Assembly (NCBI GenBank): GCA_029261875.1
Contig: JAJDAL010000006.1
Location: forward strand, 246,765-310,764
DNA from: Deltaproteobacteria bacterium
GTDB taxonomy: Bacteria > Myxococcota_A > UBA9160 > JAJDAL01
Length of the DNA: 64,000 nucleotides
Reading direction: 5' to 3'
A program made the position numbers and the translations under genes. Numbering within the stretch: position 1 is the stretch's first letter; each line of letters starts with the position of its first letter. The notes under the pieces are model-generated. The model saw nothing but the letters and a program-made list of their open reading frames with translations. It had not been told where the DNA came from and ran no database searches. This document shows positions 35,782-44,760 of this stretch, one piece after another.

Positions 35782-37386
35782 ATGGCCCGTGCGGTTTACA
35801 TCGCAGGTGTAGGACTCACCAAAGTCGACCTGACCGGACACATTTTCGGCAGCATTTTCGACCTGTTTGCCGAGGCCTACCGAAAAGCGCTCGAAGACGC
35901 GCCCGTGCGCTCCTTCGACGCCGTTCAACTTGGAATCATGGACAGCGAGGAATTCGAGGGCCGCGCCAACATTGCGGCCAAGGTCGCCGATCGCCTGGGA
36001 TTGACGGGAATCCCCGCGGTGCGGAGTGAAACCGCATCATCGACCGGCGCCGCCGCGTTCCACGAGGGCTATTACAAGATCGCATCGGGCCAGGCCGAGA
36101 GCGTGCTGGTGCTCGCGGGCGAGCGCATGAAGACCGTCACCACCGAGCTCGCCACGCGCATCATGTCCAAAACCATCGATCCGGTGGAGCGGAGCTTCGG
36201 TTTCACCATGCCGGCCCTGATCGCTCTGGTCACCCAGGCCTGGATCCGCGAACGCAAGATCCGGCCCAAGACGATGTCCGACATCCTGGCGCGCCTGATG
36301 ATGCGCGCTCACGCCCTGGGGGCCGAGAATCCCCTGGCGGCGTTCTACGGCAAAGTCGAACCGCTTTCCGCCTATTTCGACGCGCGCCAGAATTCCCCGG
36401 TCGCAACACCCCTCATGCGAAAGGATTGTTCACCGGTTTGCGACGGCGCCGCCGCCGTCATCCTGACCGCGAAACCCCAAGCCGTGCGCGTGGCGGGCCT
36501 GGGCTCCGCGACCGAGACCTCTTCGATCCTGGATCGCTCGGTCCTCTCCAGTCTCGAAGCCACCACCCACGCGGCCAAAATCGCCTATTGGCGGGCCGAC
36601 ATCCCCGACCCCCGCGACCTCCAGGGTCTCGTCGTCGAAGCCCACGACGCCTTCAACAGCCTGCTTCCCATCAACCTCGTGGATCTCGGGCTGCTGGATT
36701 CGAACGAAGTCGTGGAAGCCCTGGTGGGACCCTTGCGACGCGACCCCACAGACCCGCTCGAGCATCCCGTGACCGGAGTCCGCGGACGACTCCCCACCAA
36801 TCTATCCGGAGGCCTCAAAGCCCGCGGACACCCGGTGGGGGGCACCGGACTGTTTCAGATCGCCGAAAATTACCTGCAGATCACGGAACGCTTTCCGAAT
36901 CCGCGCGCACAGGTGCGCCAGGCGAAGATCGGCATCAGCCACTCCATCGGCGGCCCGGGCAACAACGTCTACGTCACGGTGCTGGAGTCGAGCGACAATC
37001 GCCGCGAGAAAGGCTACGTCCAGCAGCCGCGAATTCATTTCGAATCCGGCACACCCCAGCGCCGGGCCGACACGCCGACGGACGTCCAGACCGGAAACGC
37101 CATCGTGGAAGCCGCCACGTCGATCTACGTCACCAGCGACCAGAAAGGCCCGATCCACGTCGCCCTGCTGCGCATCGACGGCCGACGGGTGTTTGCCAAA
37201 CTGGATCATCCCCTCGAAGAGGGCGAGGAAGTTCTGGACATGCAAGCCGGTCAAACCGTCAAGTTTCTGGTCAAGGACGACGGTGACCACTACTTCCAAC
37301 TCCTGCGCCGCCGCGGCTGGACCCCCACCGCCATCGCCCGCTCCATCCGCCGCCGGGTTTCTGGATCCGAAGACACCGACAACTAG
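35782..37386 (+). CDS. Thiolase-like protein fused to a DUF35-type OB domain
   Basis: This 534-residue fusion has an SCP2/archaeal-type thiolase fold (1-410) and a C-terminal OB-fold domain (about 415-534) of DUF35 type. The thiolase nucleophile region reads ETASSTGAAA, with Ser86 where Cys is expected. The His motif GHPVGGTG is retained. The second Cys region reads SHSIGGPGNN, so the C-terminal catalytic Cys is also absent. The enzyme is therefore unlikely to do normal Claisen chemistry. It may be a scaffold, channel or hydrolase-like variant, as DUF35 partners in acyl-CoA metabolism. Two inverted-repeat elements follow it. Confidence 0.78.
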   Translation: MARAVYIAGVGLTKVDLTGHIFGSIFDLFAEAYRKALEDAPVRSFDAVQLGIMDSEEFEGRANIAAKVADRLGLTGIPAVRSETASSTGAAAFHEGYYKIASGQAESVLVLAGERMKTVTTELATRIMSKTIDPVERSFGFTMPALIALVTQAWIRERKIRPKTMSDILARLMMRAHALGAENPLAAFYGKVEPLSAYFDARQNSPVATPLMRKDCSPVCDGAAAVILTAKPQAVRVAGLGSATETSSILDRSVLSSLEATTHAAKIAYWRADIPDPRDLQGLVVEAHDAFNSLLPINLVDLGLLDSNEVVEALVGPLRRDPTDPLEHPVTGVRGRLPTNLSGGLKARGHPVGGTGLFQIAENYLQITERFPNPRAQVRQAKIGISHSIGGPGNNVYVTVLESSDNRREKGYVQQPRIHFESGTPQRRADTPTDVQTGNAIVEAATSIYVTSDQKGPIHVALLRIDGRRVFAKLDHPLEEGEEVLDMQAGQTVKFLVKDDGDHYFQLLRRRGWTPTAIARSIRRRVSGSEDTDN

Positions 37387-37414
37387 TTCGCATTGCTAGG
37401 ACGCGCGGGGCGGC

Positions 37415-37549
37415 GGGACTGGGGTCCGCCGCTCATGGCTCGGCCGCGTCGGAGGCTTTCGATCACAAGCACCGTGTGCCTCGTGCTCGCGGAAACGAAC
37501 GCGGGCGCGGAGGCGGCCTGCGCTCTACTTCGCTGCGGACCCCAGTCCC
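37415..37549. repeat. Inverted-repeat element B (15-bp arms)
   Basis: The 460-base gene-free stretch 37387-37846 holds elements B and C, then a terminator. Element B has perfectly complementary arms at 37415-37429 and 37535-37549 (GGGACTGGGGTCCGC) around 105 bases. Just inside the left arm is TCATGGCTCGGCCG (37433-37446), and before the right arm a 21-base block at 37514-37534 that includes TACTTCGCT. Both blocks recur in C (inverted) and in shorter form in A. It shows no coding character. Confidence 0.75.
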
Positions 37550-37613
37550 ACCTCCCCGCGAGCTTCAGCCAGGCCGAACCCCGACCGCCACAACCGCGCT
37601 TGCATCGCGTGAG

Positions 37614-37763
37614 TCGGGATTGGGGGGTGCCCGAAGTGAAGTAAAGCGCAGGCCGGAAAAACGCCGGCGTCCGCCCAAGAACGAATCCCACGCAATCCTC
37701 TCGGGTGATCCCAAGCGCCCGTATCCGGCCGAGCCATGAACGGAGGGCACCCCCCAATCCCGA
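37614..37763. repeat. Inverted-repeat element C (18-bp arms)
   Basis: Arms at 37614-37631 and 37746-37763 are perfectly complementary over 18 bases (TCGGGATTGGGGGGTGCC) around 114 bases. The inner blocks match element B on the opposite strand: TCATGGCTCGGCCG at 37726-37739, and the 21-base block at 37635-37655 with 19 of 21 identical bases. The arm sequence resembles that of B but differs at several positions, each compensated in the opposite arm. Elements B and C lie head to head, 64 bases apart. Confidence 0.75.
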
Positions 37764-37791
37764 CGGCTCCCAAGCACCGACCCGAAAAACG

Positions 37792-37820
37792 AAAAGGCCC
37801 CTCTAGAAACTAGAGAGGCC
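37792..37820 (-). terminator. Intrinsic terminator of the Zn-alcohol dehydrogenase gene
   Basis: Read on the minus strand, GGCCTCTCTAG and CTAGAGGGGCC pair over 11 bases (one G-U) around a TTT loop, followed by TTTTCGTTTTTC. It begins 26 bases after the dehydrogenase stop and fits a Rho-independent terminator. Confidence 0.8.
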
Positions 37821-37846
37821 CTCGCAAACCGAGATCCGAACCCGAG

Positions 37847-38956
37847 CTAGAAAACGATCACGCCCCGCGCGTTGACGCCTTTCTCGAGGTCTTCGAACGC
37901 ACGCGGTGCATCGTCGATCGAGTAGGTCTGGGTGACGAGTTCGTCGAGCTTCAAGCGGTTGGCCTTGTAGAGGCCGAGGAGCCGGGGATAGTCGACGCTC
38001 GGTCGGGCGGAGCCGAACCAGCTGCCGGTGATGATCTTCTCTTCCATGGGGAGCAACGTCGTGGGAACCGAAGTCATGTCACCCATCTTGGCGACGCCCA
38101 CGACGACGATGGTGCCGCCCTTGCCCACGGCGCTATAGGCCTGGGCGGCCACGGAACCGAGGCCGATGCATTCGAAGCCGTAATCCGCACCGGCACCGCC
38201 GGTGATTTCGCGCACCTTCGCAACGGGATCGCCATCGCTGTTGGGGTTCACCACGTGGGTGGCGCCGAATTGCTGGGCGAATTCGAGTTTCTTGTCCACC
38301 ATGTCGACGGCGATGATGGTCTGAGCACCCGCGATCGCACAGCCTTGGATCACGTTGAGACCGACGCCGCCCGCGCCGAAGATCACCGCCGACGAACCCG
38401 GTTCCACCTTTGCGGTGTTGATCGCGGCGCCAACACCCGTCATGACCGCACAACCCACCAAGGCTGCCCGATCCGCCGGGATGTCGGGTTCGATCTTGAC
38501 CACATTCTTGCGGTTCACCGTGGCGTATTCGGCCATGACGCCGACGCCGGAGAAGATGTGCAACGGGTTGCCGGACAGATCCTTCGTCCGAAGGTCGCCC
38601 GTGGGCAGCGTGAAGTACGCCTTACTGGCATCGTTGCAGAGCACGAGGCGCCCGGTCTTGCAGTAGCGGCATTCGCCGCAGGAATAGACGAAGCAGCTCA
38701 CCACGCTGTCGCCGACCGCCAGGTCCGTCACGCCTTCCCCCACTTCGACCACCTTGCCCGCACCCTCGTGGCCGAGGATCAGGGGAGGGGGAAGCGGGAT
38801 CGTGCCGTTGGTGGCGGAAAGGTCGCTGTGGCAGACGCCGCAGGCGTCGAGCTTGATCATGACCTCGCCGGCTTTGGGCGAGTCGACCTCGATTTCCTCG
38901 ACGACGGGGGGTTTGTTGACTTCGCGGCAGATGACCGCTTTGGAACGCTGAGCCAT
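37847..38956 (-). CDS. Zn-dependent alcohol dehydrogenase
   Basis: This 369-residue MDR-family enzyme oxidises alcohols or reduces aldehydes with a nicotinamide cofactor. Catalytic zinc ligands are Cys39 (in ACGVCHSD) and the GHE at 62-64, and the structural zinc has Cys93, Cys96, Cys99 and Cys107. The Rossmann loop is FGAGGVGLNVIQG. The length and the CSD-rich start resemble NDMA- or mycothiol-type class III-like dehydrogenases of actinobacteria; glutathione-dependent formaldehyde oxidation is another option. ATG at 38956 has GAGGAG upstream. A good terminator follows. Confidence 0.85.
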   Translation of the reverse strand: MAQRSKAVICREVNKPPVVEEIEVDSPKAGEVMIKLDACGVCHSDLSATNGTIPLPPPLILGHEGAGKVVEVGEGVTDLAVGDSVVSCFVYSCGECRYCKTGRLVLCNDASKAYFTLPTGDLRTKDLSGNPLHIFSGVGVMAEYATVNRKNVVKIEPDIPADRAALVGCAVMTGVGAAINTAKVEPGSSAVIFGAGGVGLNVIQGCAIAGAQTIIAVDMVDKKLEFAQQFGATHVVNPNSDGDPVAKVREITGGAGADYGFECIGLGSVAAQAYSAVGKGGTIVVVGVAKMGDMTSVPTTLLPMEEKIITGSWFGSARPSVDYPRLLGLYKANRLKLDELVTQTYSIDDAPRAFEDLEKGVNARGVIVF

Positions 38957-39042
38957 GGGGGTTCACTCCTCGGTTTTTTAGGGGATCCAGTCTAGATAAG
39001 GCACCGGTCCCGCGCCAAAGCAGAGCCCCCTATACTGCCCCC

Positions 39043-39357
39043 ATGAGCGAGGCACGAAAGCTTTATAAGGAGGGCTTCTCCCACTACGTGGAAGCCCGAT
39101 ACGACGAGGCCACAGCCCTGTACCGCCAGGCCATCGAAGCCGACCCCAGCCTTTCGATCGCCTGGAACGGGCTCGCCATGGCGCTCGAGCGAAGTGGCGA
39201 CATCGACGGCGCCATCGAGGCCGGTCTGAAGCTCATCGAACTCGAACCCGACGACCCCTTGAGCCACACCTGTCTATCGCGTTTCTACCAACGCAAAGGG
39301 ATGATCCGCGAAGCGGAAGATGAAGCCGCTCTCGCGGCCCAATTGCAACGCGGCTAG
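39043..39357 (+). CDS. Small TPR protein
   Basis: This 104-residue protein consists of about three tetratricopeptide repeats (for example LYRQAIEADPSLSIAWNGLA and the following IELEPDDPLSHTCL). TPR proteins mediate protein contacts; no enzymatic part is present. Length is short for the family, and no signal peptide is seen. Its stop overlaps the convergent tpx stop by 4 bases. Partner unknown. Confidence 0.75.
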   Translation: MSEARKLYKEGFSHYVEARYDEATALYRQAIEADPSLSIAWNGLAMALERSGDIDGAIEAGLKLIELEPDDPLSHTCLSRFYQRKGMIREAEDEAALAAQLQRG

Positions 39358-39875
39358 CTGGCGGCGGTCCGAGCCGCTTCGATCGCGGCATCGTAGTTGG
39401 GATGGTTCGACAGCTCGGAAACGTACTCCACGTGGACGATCCGATCGTTGGCGTCGATCACGAACACCGCGCGCGCGTCCAAGCGCAGCTCTTTGATGTG
39501 CGTGCCATACGCTTCCCCGAAGGCCATCTCCCGGTGGTCCGAAAGACACTTCACGGAACTCGAACTCGTGACGCCACACCAGCGCTCCTGGGCAAAGGGT
39601 AGATCGGCGGAGATCGTGTAGACCACGACGCCTTCGCCCAGCTTCGATGCCTCTTCGTTGAAGCGCTTCGTCTGGAGATCGCAAACTGGCGTGTCGAGAC
39701 TCGGGATGACACTGATGAGTCGAATCTTCCCGGCAGACGACCCGAGGTTGACCTCTCGCAATCCGCTGCCCAGCGCCATGAAGTCGGGTGCCTTGTCGCC
39801 GACCTTCAGTTCCGGGCCCACCAGCGTCAGCGGGTTGCCCCGCATGGTGACTGCATTCTCGCGTTCGGCTGCCAT
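39354..39875 (-). CDS. tpx: Thiol peroxidase Tpx
   Basis: This 173-residue atypical 2-Cys peroxiredoxin reduces alkyl hydroperoxides and H2O2 with thioredoxin. The peroxidatic Cys65 is in PSLDTPVC and the resolving Cys100 in AQERWC, the standard Tpx spacing. ISADLPFAQ is a typical Tpx segment. ATG at 39875 has a GGAGG-type site 8 bases upstream. It is divergent from the O-methyltransferase gene. Unlike the redoxin at 29407 it keeps a normal Cys. Confidence 0.92.
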   Translation of the reverse strand: MAAERENAVTMRGNPLTLVGPELKVGDKAPDFMALGSGLREVNLGSSAGKIRLISVIPSLDTPVCDLQTKRFNEEASKLGEGVVVYTISADLPFAQERWCGVTSSSSVKCLSDHREMAFGEAYGTHIKELRLDARAVFVIDANDRIVHVEYVSELSNHPNYDAAIEAARTAAS

Positions 39876-39950
39876 CTCGATCCTCCATCTACCGTTCCGC
39901 ATGTTAGCCGGGCACGCGCCCCAGGGAAGGACTCGTTACACTGGCCCGCC

Positions 39951-40613
39951 ATGTCGGACCCGCCCAAGAGCTTTCACCTTTCGCCCGAGGTTCACGACTA
40001 CCTGGTGGCTCACGGCAACCCGCCGGACGAACTCCAGCGCGCCCTGATCGAAGAAACCCGGGCCCTGGGCGGTGTCTCGGTCATGCAGATCGCCCCGGAA
40101 CAGGGCGCCTTCATGACCTGGCTCGCCCGCACCCTCGGCGTGCGGCGAGCGGTCGAAGTGGGGACCTTCACGGGCTATTCGGCCCTGGCACTGGCGCGCG
40201 GCATGCCGGACGATGGCCATCTGCTGTGCTGCGACGTCTCCGAAGAGTGGACGGCGATCGCGCGGCGCTATTGGGAGAAAGCGGGGGTTGCCCACAAGAT
40301 CGATCTTCAGATCGGTCCAGCGGCGGAGACCCTCGCCGCCCAGCCCGAACGCGAAGTGCTCGATCTGGGCTTCATCGATGCGGACAAGCCCAACTATCCG
40401 GTCTATTACGAAGCGATTCTGAATCGCTTGCGACCCGGCGGCGTGATCGTCGTCGACAACGTGCTGTGGTCCGGACGCGTCGCCGACCCGAGCGCCAACG
40501 ACGAGAACACCAACGCCATCCGGGCCTTCAACACGAAGCTCACGGGCGATGCGCGCGTGGAGTGCGTGATGCTCCCGGTCTCGGACGGCCTCACCCTGGT
40601 CCGTAAGAAATAA
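39951..40613 (+). CDS. SAM O-methyltransferase (caffeoyl-CoA type)
   Basis: This 220-residue class I methyltransferase methylates a hydroxyl on an aromatic or related compound. Seen are the SAM loop VEVGTFTGYSALALA, the acidic CCDVSEEW strand, and FIDADKPNYPVYYE with metal-type Asp residues and VVDNVLWSG. The order matches metal-dependent CCoAOMT-like enzymes at their usual 210-230 residues. The substrate is unknown. ATG at 39951 follows a divergent promoter with tpx. Confidence 0.88.
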   Translation: MSDPPKSFHLSPEVHDYLVAHGNPPDELQRALIEETRALGGVSVMQIAPEQGAFMTWLARTLGVRRAVEVGTFTGYSALALARGMPDDGHLLCCDVSEEWTAIARRYWEKAGVAHKIDLQIGPAAETLAAQPEREVLDLGFIDADKPNYPVYYEAILNRLRPGGVIVVDNVLWSGRVADPSANDENTNAIRAFNTKLTGDARVECVMLPVSDGLTLVRKK

Positions 40614-40617
40614 CCCG

Positions 40618-41160
40618 CTACGCGTCCGATCGATTCCAGCGTGCGGCGCATTGGGCGACGTATTCGCCATGGGCGCGCGCGGCGCGCAGATGCGCCGACG
40701 TGGGGCCCGCTTCGCCATCGCGCGGACTGCTTCGTGCAACGGGGCCCCAATGCGATCCCCCCGCCGCGAATTGCGCGAGGCGACTCGGCATGCTGACCAG
40801 CAACATGCCGTGCTCTGCCAAATTGGCGTGAAGGGAAAGCAGGGCCAACTCGGCCCCCCCCCGCCCCCCCAAGCCGGCACTCACGAAGGCCGCTCCGAGC
40901 TTGCCCACCAGGGATCCCTGTAGCCAAAGCGGTGCCATGCGCTCGAAGAACGCGCTCATGGAGGACTCGACGCCACCCATGTGGACGCCACTGCCCAGGA
41001 TGATCGCGTCCGCGGCGATCAGATCCTCCGCAGTCGCCTCTTGTGCGCGCCGCGTGACGACCTCCGCGCCCGCCTCGCGCGCACCGGCCGCGACCGCCTC
41101 GGCCAGGCGATCGGTCTTTCCCGTCGCCGACGCCACCACGATCAGCACCTGGGCCGCCAC
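40618..41160 (-). CDS. Flavodoxin/NAD(P)H:quinone-oxidoreductase-like protein
   Basis: This 180-residue protein resembles WrbA-type flavodoxins. The FMN phosphate loop is ASATGKTDRLAE and the isoalloxazine region SGVHMGGVESSM. It probably reduces quinones in two-electron steps. Near residue 100, GLGGRGGAE is encoded by C9 and C7 runs on the plus strand (40854-40862 and 40864-40870), which may be mutation-prone. The start is GTG at 41160, one base after the rluA stop, so the two are cotranscribed. Confidence 0.75.
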   Translation of the reverse strand: MAAQVLIVVASATGKTDRLAEAVAAGAREAGAEVVTRRAQEATAEDLIAADAIILGSGVHMGGVESSMSAFFERMAPLWLQGSLVGKLGAAFVSAGLGGRGGAELALLSLHANLAEHGMLLVSMPSRLAQFAAGGSHWGPVARSSPRDGEAGPTSAHLRAARAHGEYVAQCAARWNRSDA

Positions 41161-41161
41161 G

Positions 41162-42049
41162 CTATTCGAACCCCGCCGGCAACGCGCTCGTCACACGGAT
41201 CTCGTCGATGGCGATTCGCTGCGCGTGAAGCATCAAACGCGGCGCGTCCGCCCCGGACGCGTTTCCGTAGCGGTCGTCCCCGAGCACGGGAAATCCCAAA
41301 TGGGCGAGGCTCGCGCGAATCTGGTGCAAGAACCCGGTCTCCAGTCGAATGTCCAACGCGCTCACTCCATCGGCCAGGGCGATTCGCTCGAACCCCATGC
41401 GGGTCAGGCGCGCGCCTCGGGTCTGGGCCGAGACCACGCGCACCAATGCCGGTCGATGCTGCGCCACCCGCAGCCACAGCGCACAGCTTCCGCGCTCGGG
41501 GGCCACGCCCGCAACGTTTGCTCGATAGATCTTCTCCACCTTCGAGTCCACGAACGCTTCACGCAACGCGCGCCAGCGCCCTTCTTCGCTGGCGAAAAGG
41601 ACGACACCCGAGGTGTCGACGTCGAGCCGGTGAACGACGCCACTGCGCAGCCCCCCCTCTCCGATGCCGGCGATTTCGGGGCAGCGGGCCAGGACGGCAC
41701 CCAGAAGCGTTCCGCGCTCGTCGGGTTCGAGCGGGTGAACCGCGACGCCGCTCGGCTTCTCCACCGCCAACCAGCCAGCGCCGCGCTCGAGGATTCGCAG
41801 ATCCGTATCGGGCTCGGGCAGCGGAAGCGCGTTTCCGGGGTGAACGAAGTCGTGCACCTCCACCTCGTCCCCAGCGCAAAGCGCGGCGCCTTTGGCGCGG
41901 AGTGAAACATCGCGCCCACACAGACGGACGCGCCCGCTGCGAAGCAGACGTCGAACTTGAATTCGGGAGATCTGGAGTTGGCGGGCGAGGAAAACGTCCA
42001 AACGCGCTCCTGTGTCCCGATCTTCGATGCGAAAGTGCTGCGACTCCAC
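41162..42049 (-). CDS. RluA-family pseudouridine synthase
   Basis: This 295-residue enzyme isomerises uridine to pseudouridine in rRNA or tRNA. It has an N-terminal S4-like RNA-binding part (about 1-65, DVFLARQLQISRIQVRRLLR) and the catalytic motif GVVHRLDVDTSGVVLFA with the essential Asp. The GTG at 42049 is taken because the family fold starts there; no clear ribosome site precedes it. The exact RNA position is not predictable. It lies one base upstream of the flavodoxin gene and diverges from the exchanger. Confidence 0.85.
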   Translation of the reverse strand: MESQHFRIEDRDTGARLDVFLARQLQISRIQVRRLLRSGRVRLCGRDVSLRAKGAALCAGDEVEVHDFVHPGNALPLPEPDTDLRILERGAGWLAVEKPSGVAVHPLEPDERGTLLGAVLARCPEIAGIGEGGLRSGVVHRLDVDTSGVVLFASEEGRWRALREAFVDSKVEKIYRANVAGVAPERGSCALWLRVAQHRPALVRVVSAQTRGARLTRMGFERIALADGVSALDIRLETGFLHQIRASLAHLGFPVLGDDRYGNASGADAPRLMLHAQRIAIDEIRVTSALPAGFE

Positions 42050-42137
42050 CTGGGGGATTGTAGCGGCAGCCGCTCGAGCCCAAACTCCGCGCGCGCGGTG
42101 CTGGCCTGGTGACGGCCTTGCTAGTCTCTGCCTCGAA

Positions 42138-43124
42138 ATGTCCGCCCTGGCCATCGACGTCACTACCCTGCTCGCGGGTTTCGCGATCCTGATCGCCGGC
42201 GGCGAAGCCCTGGTGCGCGGCGCATCGGCAATTGCGCGTCAATCGGGCATCTCGCCTCTCGTCATCGGACTCACGGTCGTGGCTTTCGGAACCAGCGCAC
42301 CCGAGCTCGCGGTCAACGTGCTCGCGGCCATTCGGGGCAACGGAGCCCTGTCCTTCGGAAACATCGTGGGCTCCAACCTCGCCAACGTCGGCATCGTCGT
42401 GGGTCTCACGGCGATCTTTCGCCCCCTGATCATCGAAACCTCCATCGTGCGGCGCGAGATTCCCATGCTCCTGCTCGCCACCATCGCGGCGCTCGTCATG
42501 GCGAGCGATCGCTGGCTCGCGGGCACGCCCGATTTCTTTTCGCGCGGGGACGCCCTGATCCTGCTGCTCCTGTTCGGCGTTTTCATCTACTACACGGTGC
42601 GCGATGTCTATCGGCAGCGGGATTCCGACCCGTACATTCAGGCGGTCTCCGAAGCCGGCGCCGAAAGTGGACCCAACCTGTCGATCAGCTCGGTGCTGGT
42701 CGTGGTAGGCGTCGCGGCCCTCGTATTGGGCGCGGAGTTCACGGTGCGTGGGGCCACGGGTATGGCGCGCGCCATCGGCATGTCCGAAGCCCTGATCGGC
42801 TTGACCCTGGTCGCCATCGGCACGAGCCTGCCCGAACTCTCGGCCTCCCTGGTGGCGGCCTGGCGCGGGCATACGGACCTGGCGGTGGGAAACGTCGTCG
42901 GGTCCTGCATCCTGAATCTATTGCTGATCCTCGGCATCTCGGGACTCGCCCGGCCCATCGCTGTGCCGGCCGGCGGTCAAATCGACTTGTGCGTCGCGCT
43001 CTTCTTGTCGGTTCTGCTGATGGGGGTTTGCAGTACGCACAGCGGTCGAATCATGCGCTATGAGGGCGCCGTGCTCGTAGCCATATACCTGTTGTACCTT
43101 GGCCAGCGAGCCATCCTCGCCTAG
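42138..43124 (+). CDS. Ca2+/cation antiporter (CaCA family, YrbG-like)
   Basis: This 328-residue inner-membrane protein exchanges Ca2+ or a related cation for Na+ or H+. It has the two inverted alpha repeats of the family: GTSAPELAVNVLAA with GNIVGSNLANVG, and GTSLPELSASLVAAW with GNVVGSCILNLLL. About ten hydrophobic segments are visible. The central loop (DVYRQRDSDP) is short, as in prokaryotic members. ATG at 42138. It precedes the LeuA-family gene by 41 bases. Confidence 0.92.
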   Translation: MSALAIDVTTLLAGFAILIAGGEALVRGASAIARQSGISPLVIGLTVVAFGTSAPELAVNVLAAIRGNGALSFGNIVGSNLANVGIVVGLTAIFRPLIIETSIVRREIPMLLLATIAALVMASDRWLAGTPDFFSRGDALILLLLFGVFIYYTVRDVYRQRDSDPYIQAVSEAGAESGPNLSISSVLVVVGVAALVLGAEFTVRGATGMARAIGMSEALIGLTLVAIGTSLPELSASLVAAWRGHTDLAVGNVVGSCILNLLLILGISGLARPIAVPAGGQIDLCVALFLSVLLMGVCSTHSGRIMRYEGAVLVAIYLLYLGQRAILA

Positions 43125-43165
43125 GAGCTCCTCCGCGACTCCGGCTGACCATTGGGGACGATGCG

Positions 43166-44755
43166 ATGAAGCGCGATGAAATGCGCGTTCAGATCATGGA
43201 TACGACGCTGCGCGACGGTGAGCAGACACCGGACGTGGCCTACACGCCGGCGGAAAAGCTCCAGATCGCCAGCCTGCTCCTGAACGACGTCAAGGTCGAC
43301 CGGATCGAGATCGCCTCCACCCAGGTCTCCGAAGGCGAACGCCAGGGCGCCAAGAGCATCACTTCCTGGGCGCGCAAGAACGATCTGATTTCGAAGGTAG
43401 AGATCCTGGGCTATTGCGACGGCCAAACGTCCGTGGATTGGATCACCGGCGTCGGGGGCAAGGCGATGAACCTGCTCTTGAAGGGATCCCTGCATCATTG
43501 TCAGACCCAACTCGGACTCACCCCCGCGACCCATCGCGATCGCGCAGAGAAGACCATCCGCTACGCCCGGCGCAAGCGGCTCGCGGTCAACGTCTATCTC
43601 GAAGATTGGTCCCAGGGCGTGAAGAATTCCTTCGACTACGTGTTCGCGATGATGCGAACGCTCACGGAACTCCCCGTCAAGATCGTCTATCTGGCCGACA
43701 CCCTGGGGGTGTTCTCGCCGGATGACGTGAAGCGCTACGTCGGGTTGATGGTCAACACCTGGCCGGACACGGTGTTCGAGTTCCACGCCCACGACGACTA
43801 CGGACTCGCCACGGCGAACTGCCTGGCCGCCGTCGAAGTGGGCGCGCGCGGTCTGCATACGAGCGTCAACGGAATGGGGGAGCGGGCGGGCAACACGCGC
43901 CTCGCCGAGATCGTGGCCGCCCTGCACGATCAAACCGGTTTTCGAACGAACGTGGAAGAAGCGCGACTCTCCAGTCTTTCGCAGATGGTCGAGACCTTCA
44001 GTGGCAAAGATGTGGCCGCCAACGCGCCGATCGTGGGACGCGACGTGTTCACTCAAACCGCCGGCGTTCACGCGGACGGAGACGCCAAGGGAGACCTCTA
44101 CGAAACCCGGCTCGCCCCGGCGCGGTTCGGAAGAACCCGGCGCTACGCCCTGGGAAAGCTTTCCGGCAAGGCTTCGCTCGATCACAATCTGAAGAACCTG
44201 GGGATCGAACTCGCGGATTCGGACCGCGAATTGGTGTTGCAGCGCATCATCGAACTCGGCGACAAGAAGCACACGGTCGTTCCCGACGACCTGCCGTACA
44301 TCATCGCCGACGTACTGAAGAGTCCGACGGCGCAGTTGATCCGAATCGAAGACTATTCCGTCGAAGTCGGTCGCAGCTCCGTCCCCAAAGCGCAGGTCTG
44401 CGTGAGCTTCAAAGGGCGTCGCTCCGAGGGGCAAGCCACTGGCGACGGTGGCTACGATGCATTCATGAATGCCCTCAAGCTGTCGGTGAAGGCCTTTGGC
44501 ATCGCGGTCCCCCGACTGCAGGATTTCCGCGTCCGCATTCCCCCGGGCGGCCGAACCGGTGCGTTGGTGGAAACGCTGATCACCTGGGAATCCACGAACC
44601 ATCGCGACGGTTCTTTTTCGACCCTCGGCGTGGACTCGGACCAGCTTGCCGCGGCCGTCATCGCCACCGAGAAAATGCTGAACGCGATCGCGACCCCCAA
44701 CGGCAAGGGGAGCGGCGCCAAGCGGGACAAACGAACCTCCAAGCGTCGGGGCTGA
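43166..44755 (+). CDS. LeuA-family acyl-CoA condensing synthase
   Basis: This 529-residue enzyme condenses acetyl-CoA with a 2-oxo acid, as in 2-isopropylmalate, citramalate or homocitrate synthesis. Motifs are [12 protein letters not shown] with catalytic Arg, [13 protein letters not shown] carrying the metal H-x-H, and NGMGERAGN. The C-terminal third (about 390-515) looks like the LeuA dimer/allosteric domain. The substrate (2-oxoisovalerate, pyruvate or 2-oxoglutarate) cannot be read; no leuB-leuD or other leu genes adjoin. The ATG at 43166 follows a short leader. A lipoprotein gene with a TTG start follows after 5 bases. Confidence 0.85.
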   Translation: MKRDEMRVQIMDTTLRDGEQTPDVAYTPAEKLQIASLLLNDVKVDRIEIASTQVSEGERQGAKSITSWARKNDLISKVEILGYCDGQTSVDWITGVGGKAMNLLLKGSLHHCQTQLGLTPATHRDRAEKTIRYARRKRLAVNVYLEDWSQGVKNSFDYVFAMMRTLTELPVKIVYLADTLGVFSPDDVKRYVGLMVNTWPDTVFEFHAHDDYGLATANCLAAVEVGARGLHTSVNGMGERAGNTRLAEIVAALHDQTGFRTNVEEARLSSLSQMVETFSGKDVAANAPIVGRDVFTQTAGVHADGDAKGDLYETRLAPARFGRTRRYALGKLSGKASLDHNLKNLGIELADSDRELVLQRIIELGDKKHTVVPDDLPYIIADVLKSPTAQLIRIEDYSVEVGRSSVPKAQVCVSFKGRRSEGQATGDGGYDAFMNALKLSVKAFGIAVPRLQDFRVRIPPGGRTGALVETLITWESTNHRDGSFSTLGVDSDQLAAAVIATEKMLNAIATPNGKGSGAKRDKRTSKRRG

Positions 44756-44760
44756 CCCCC

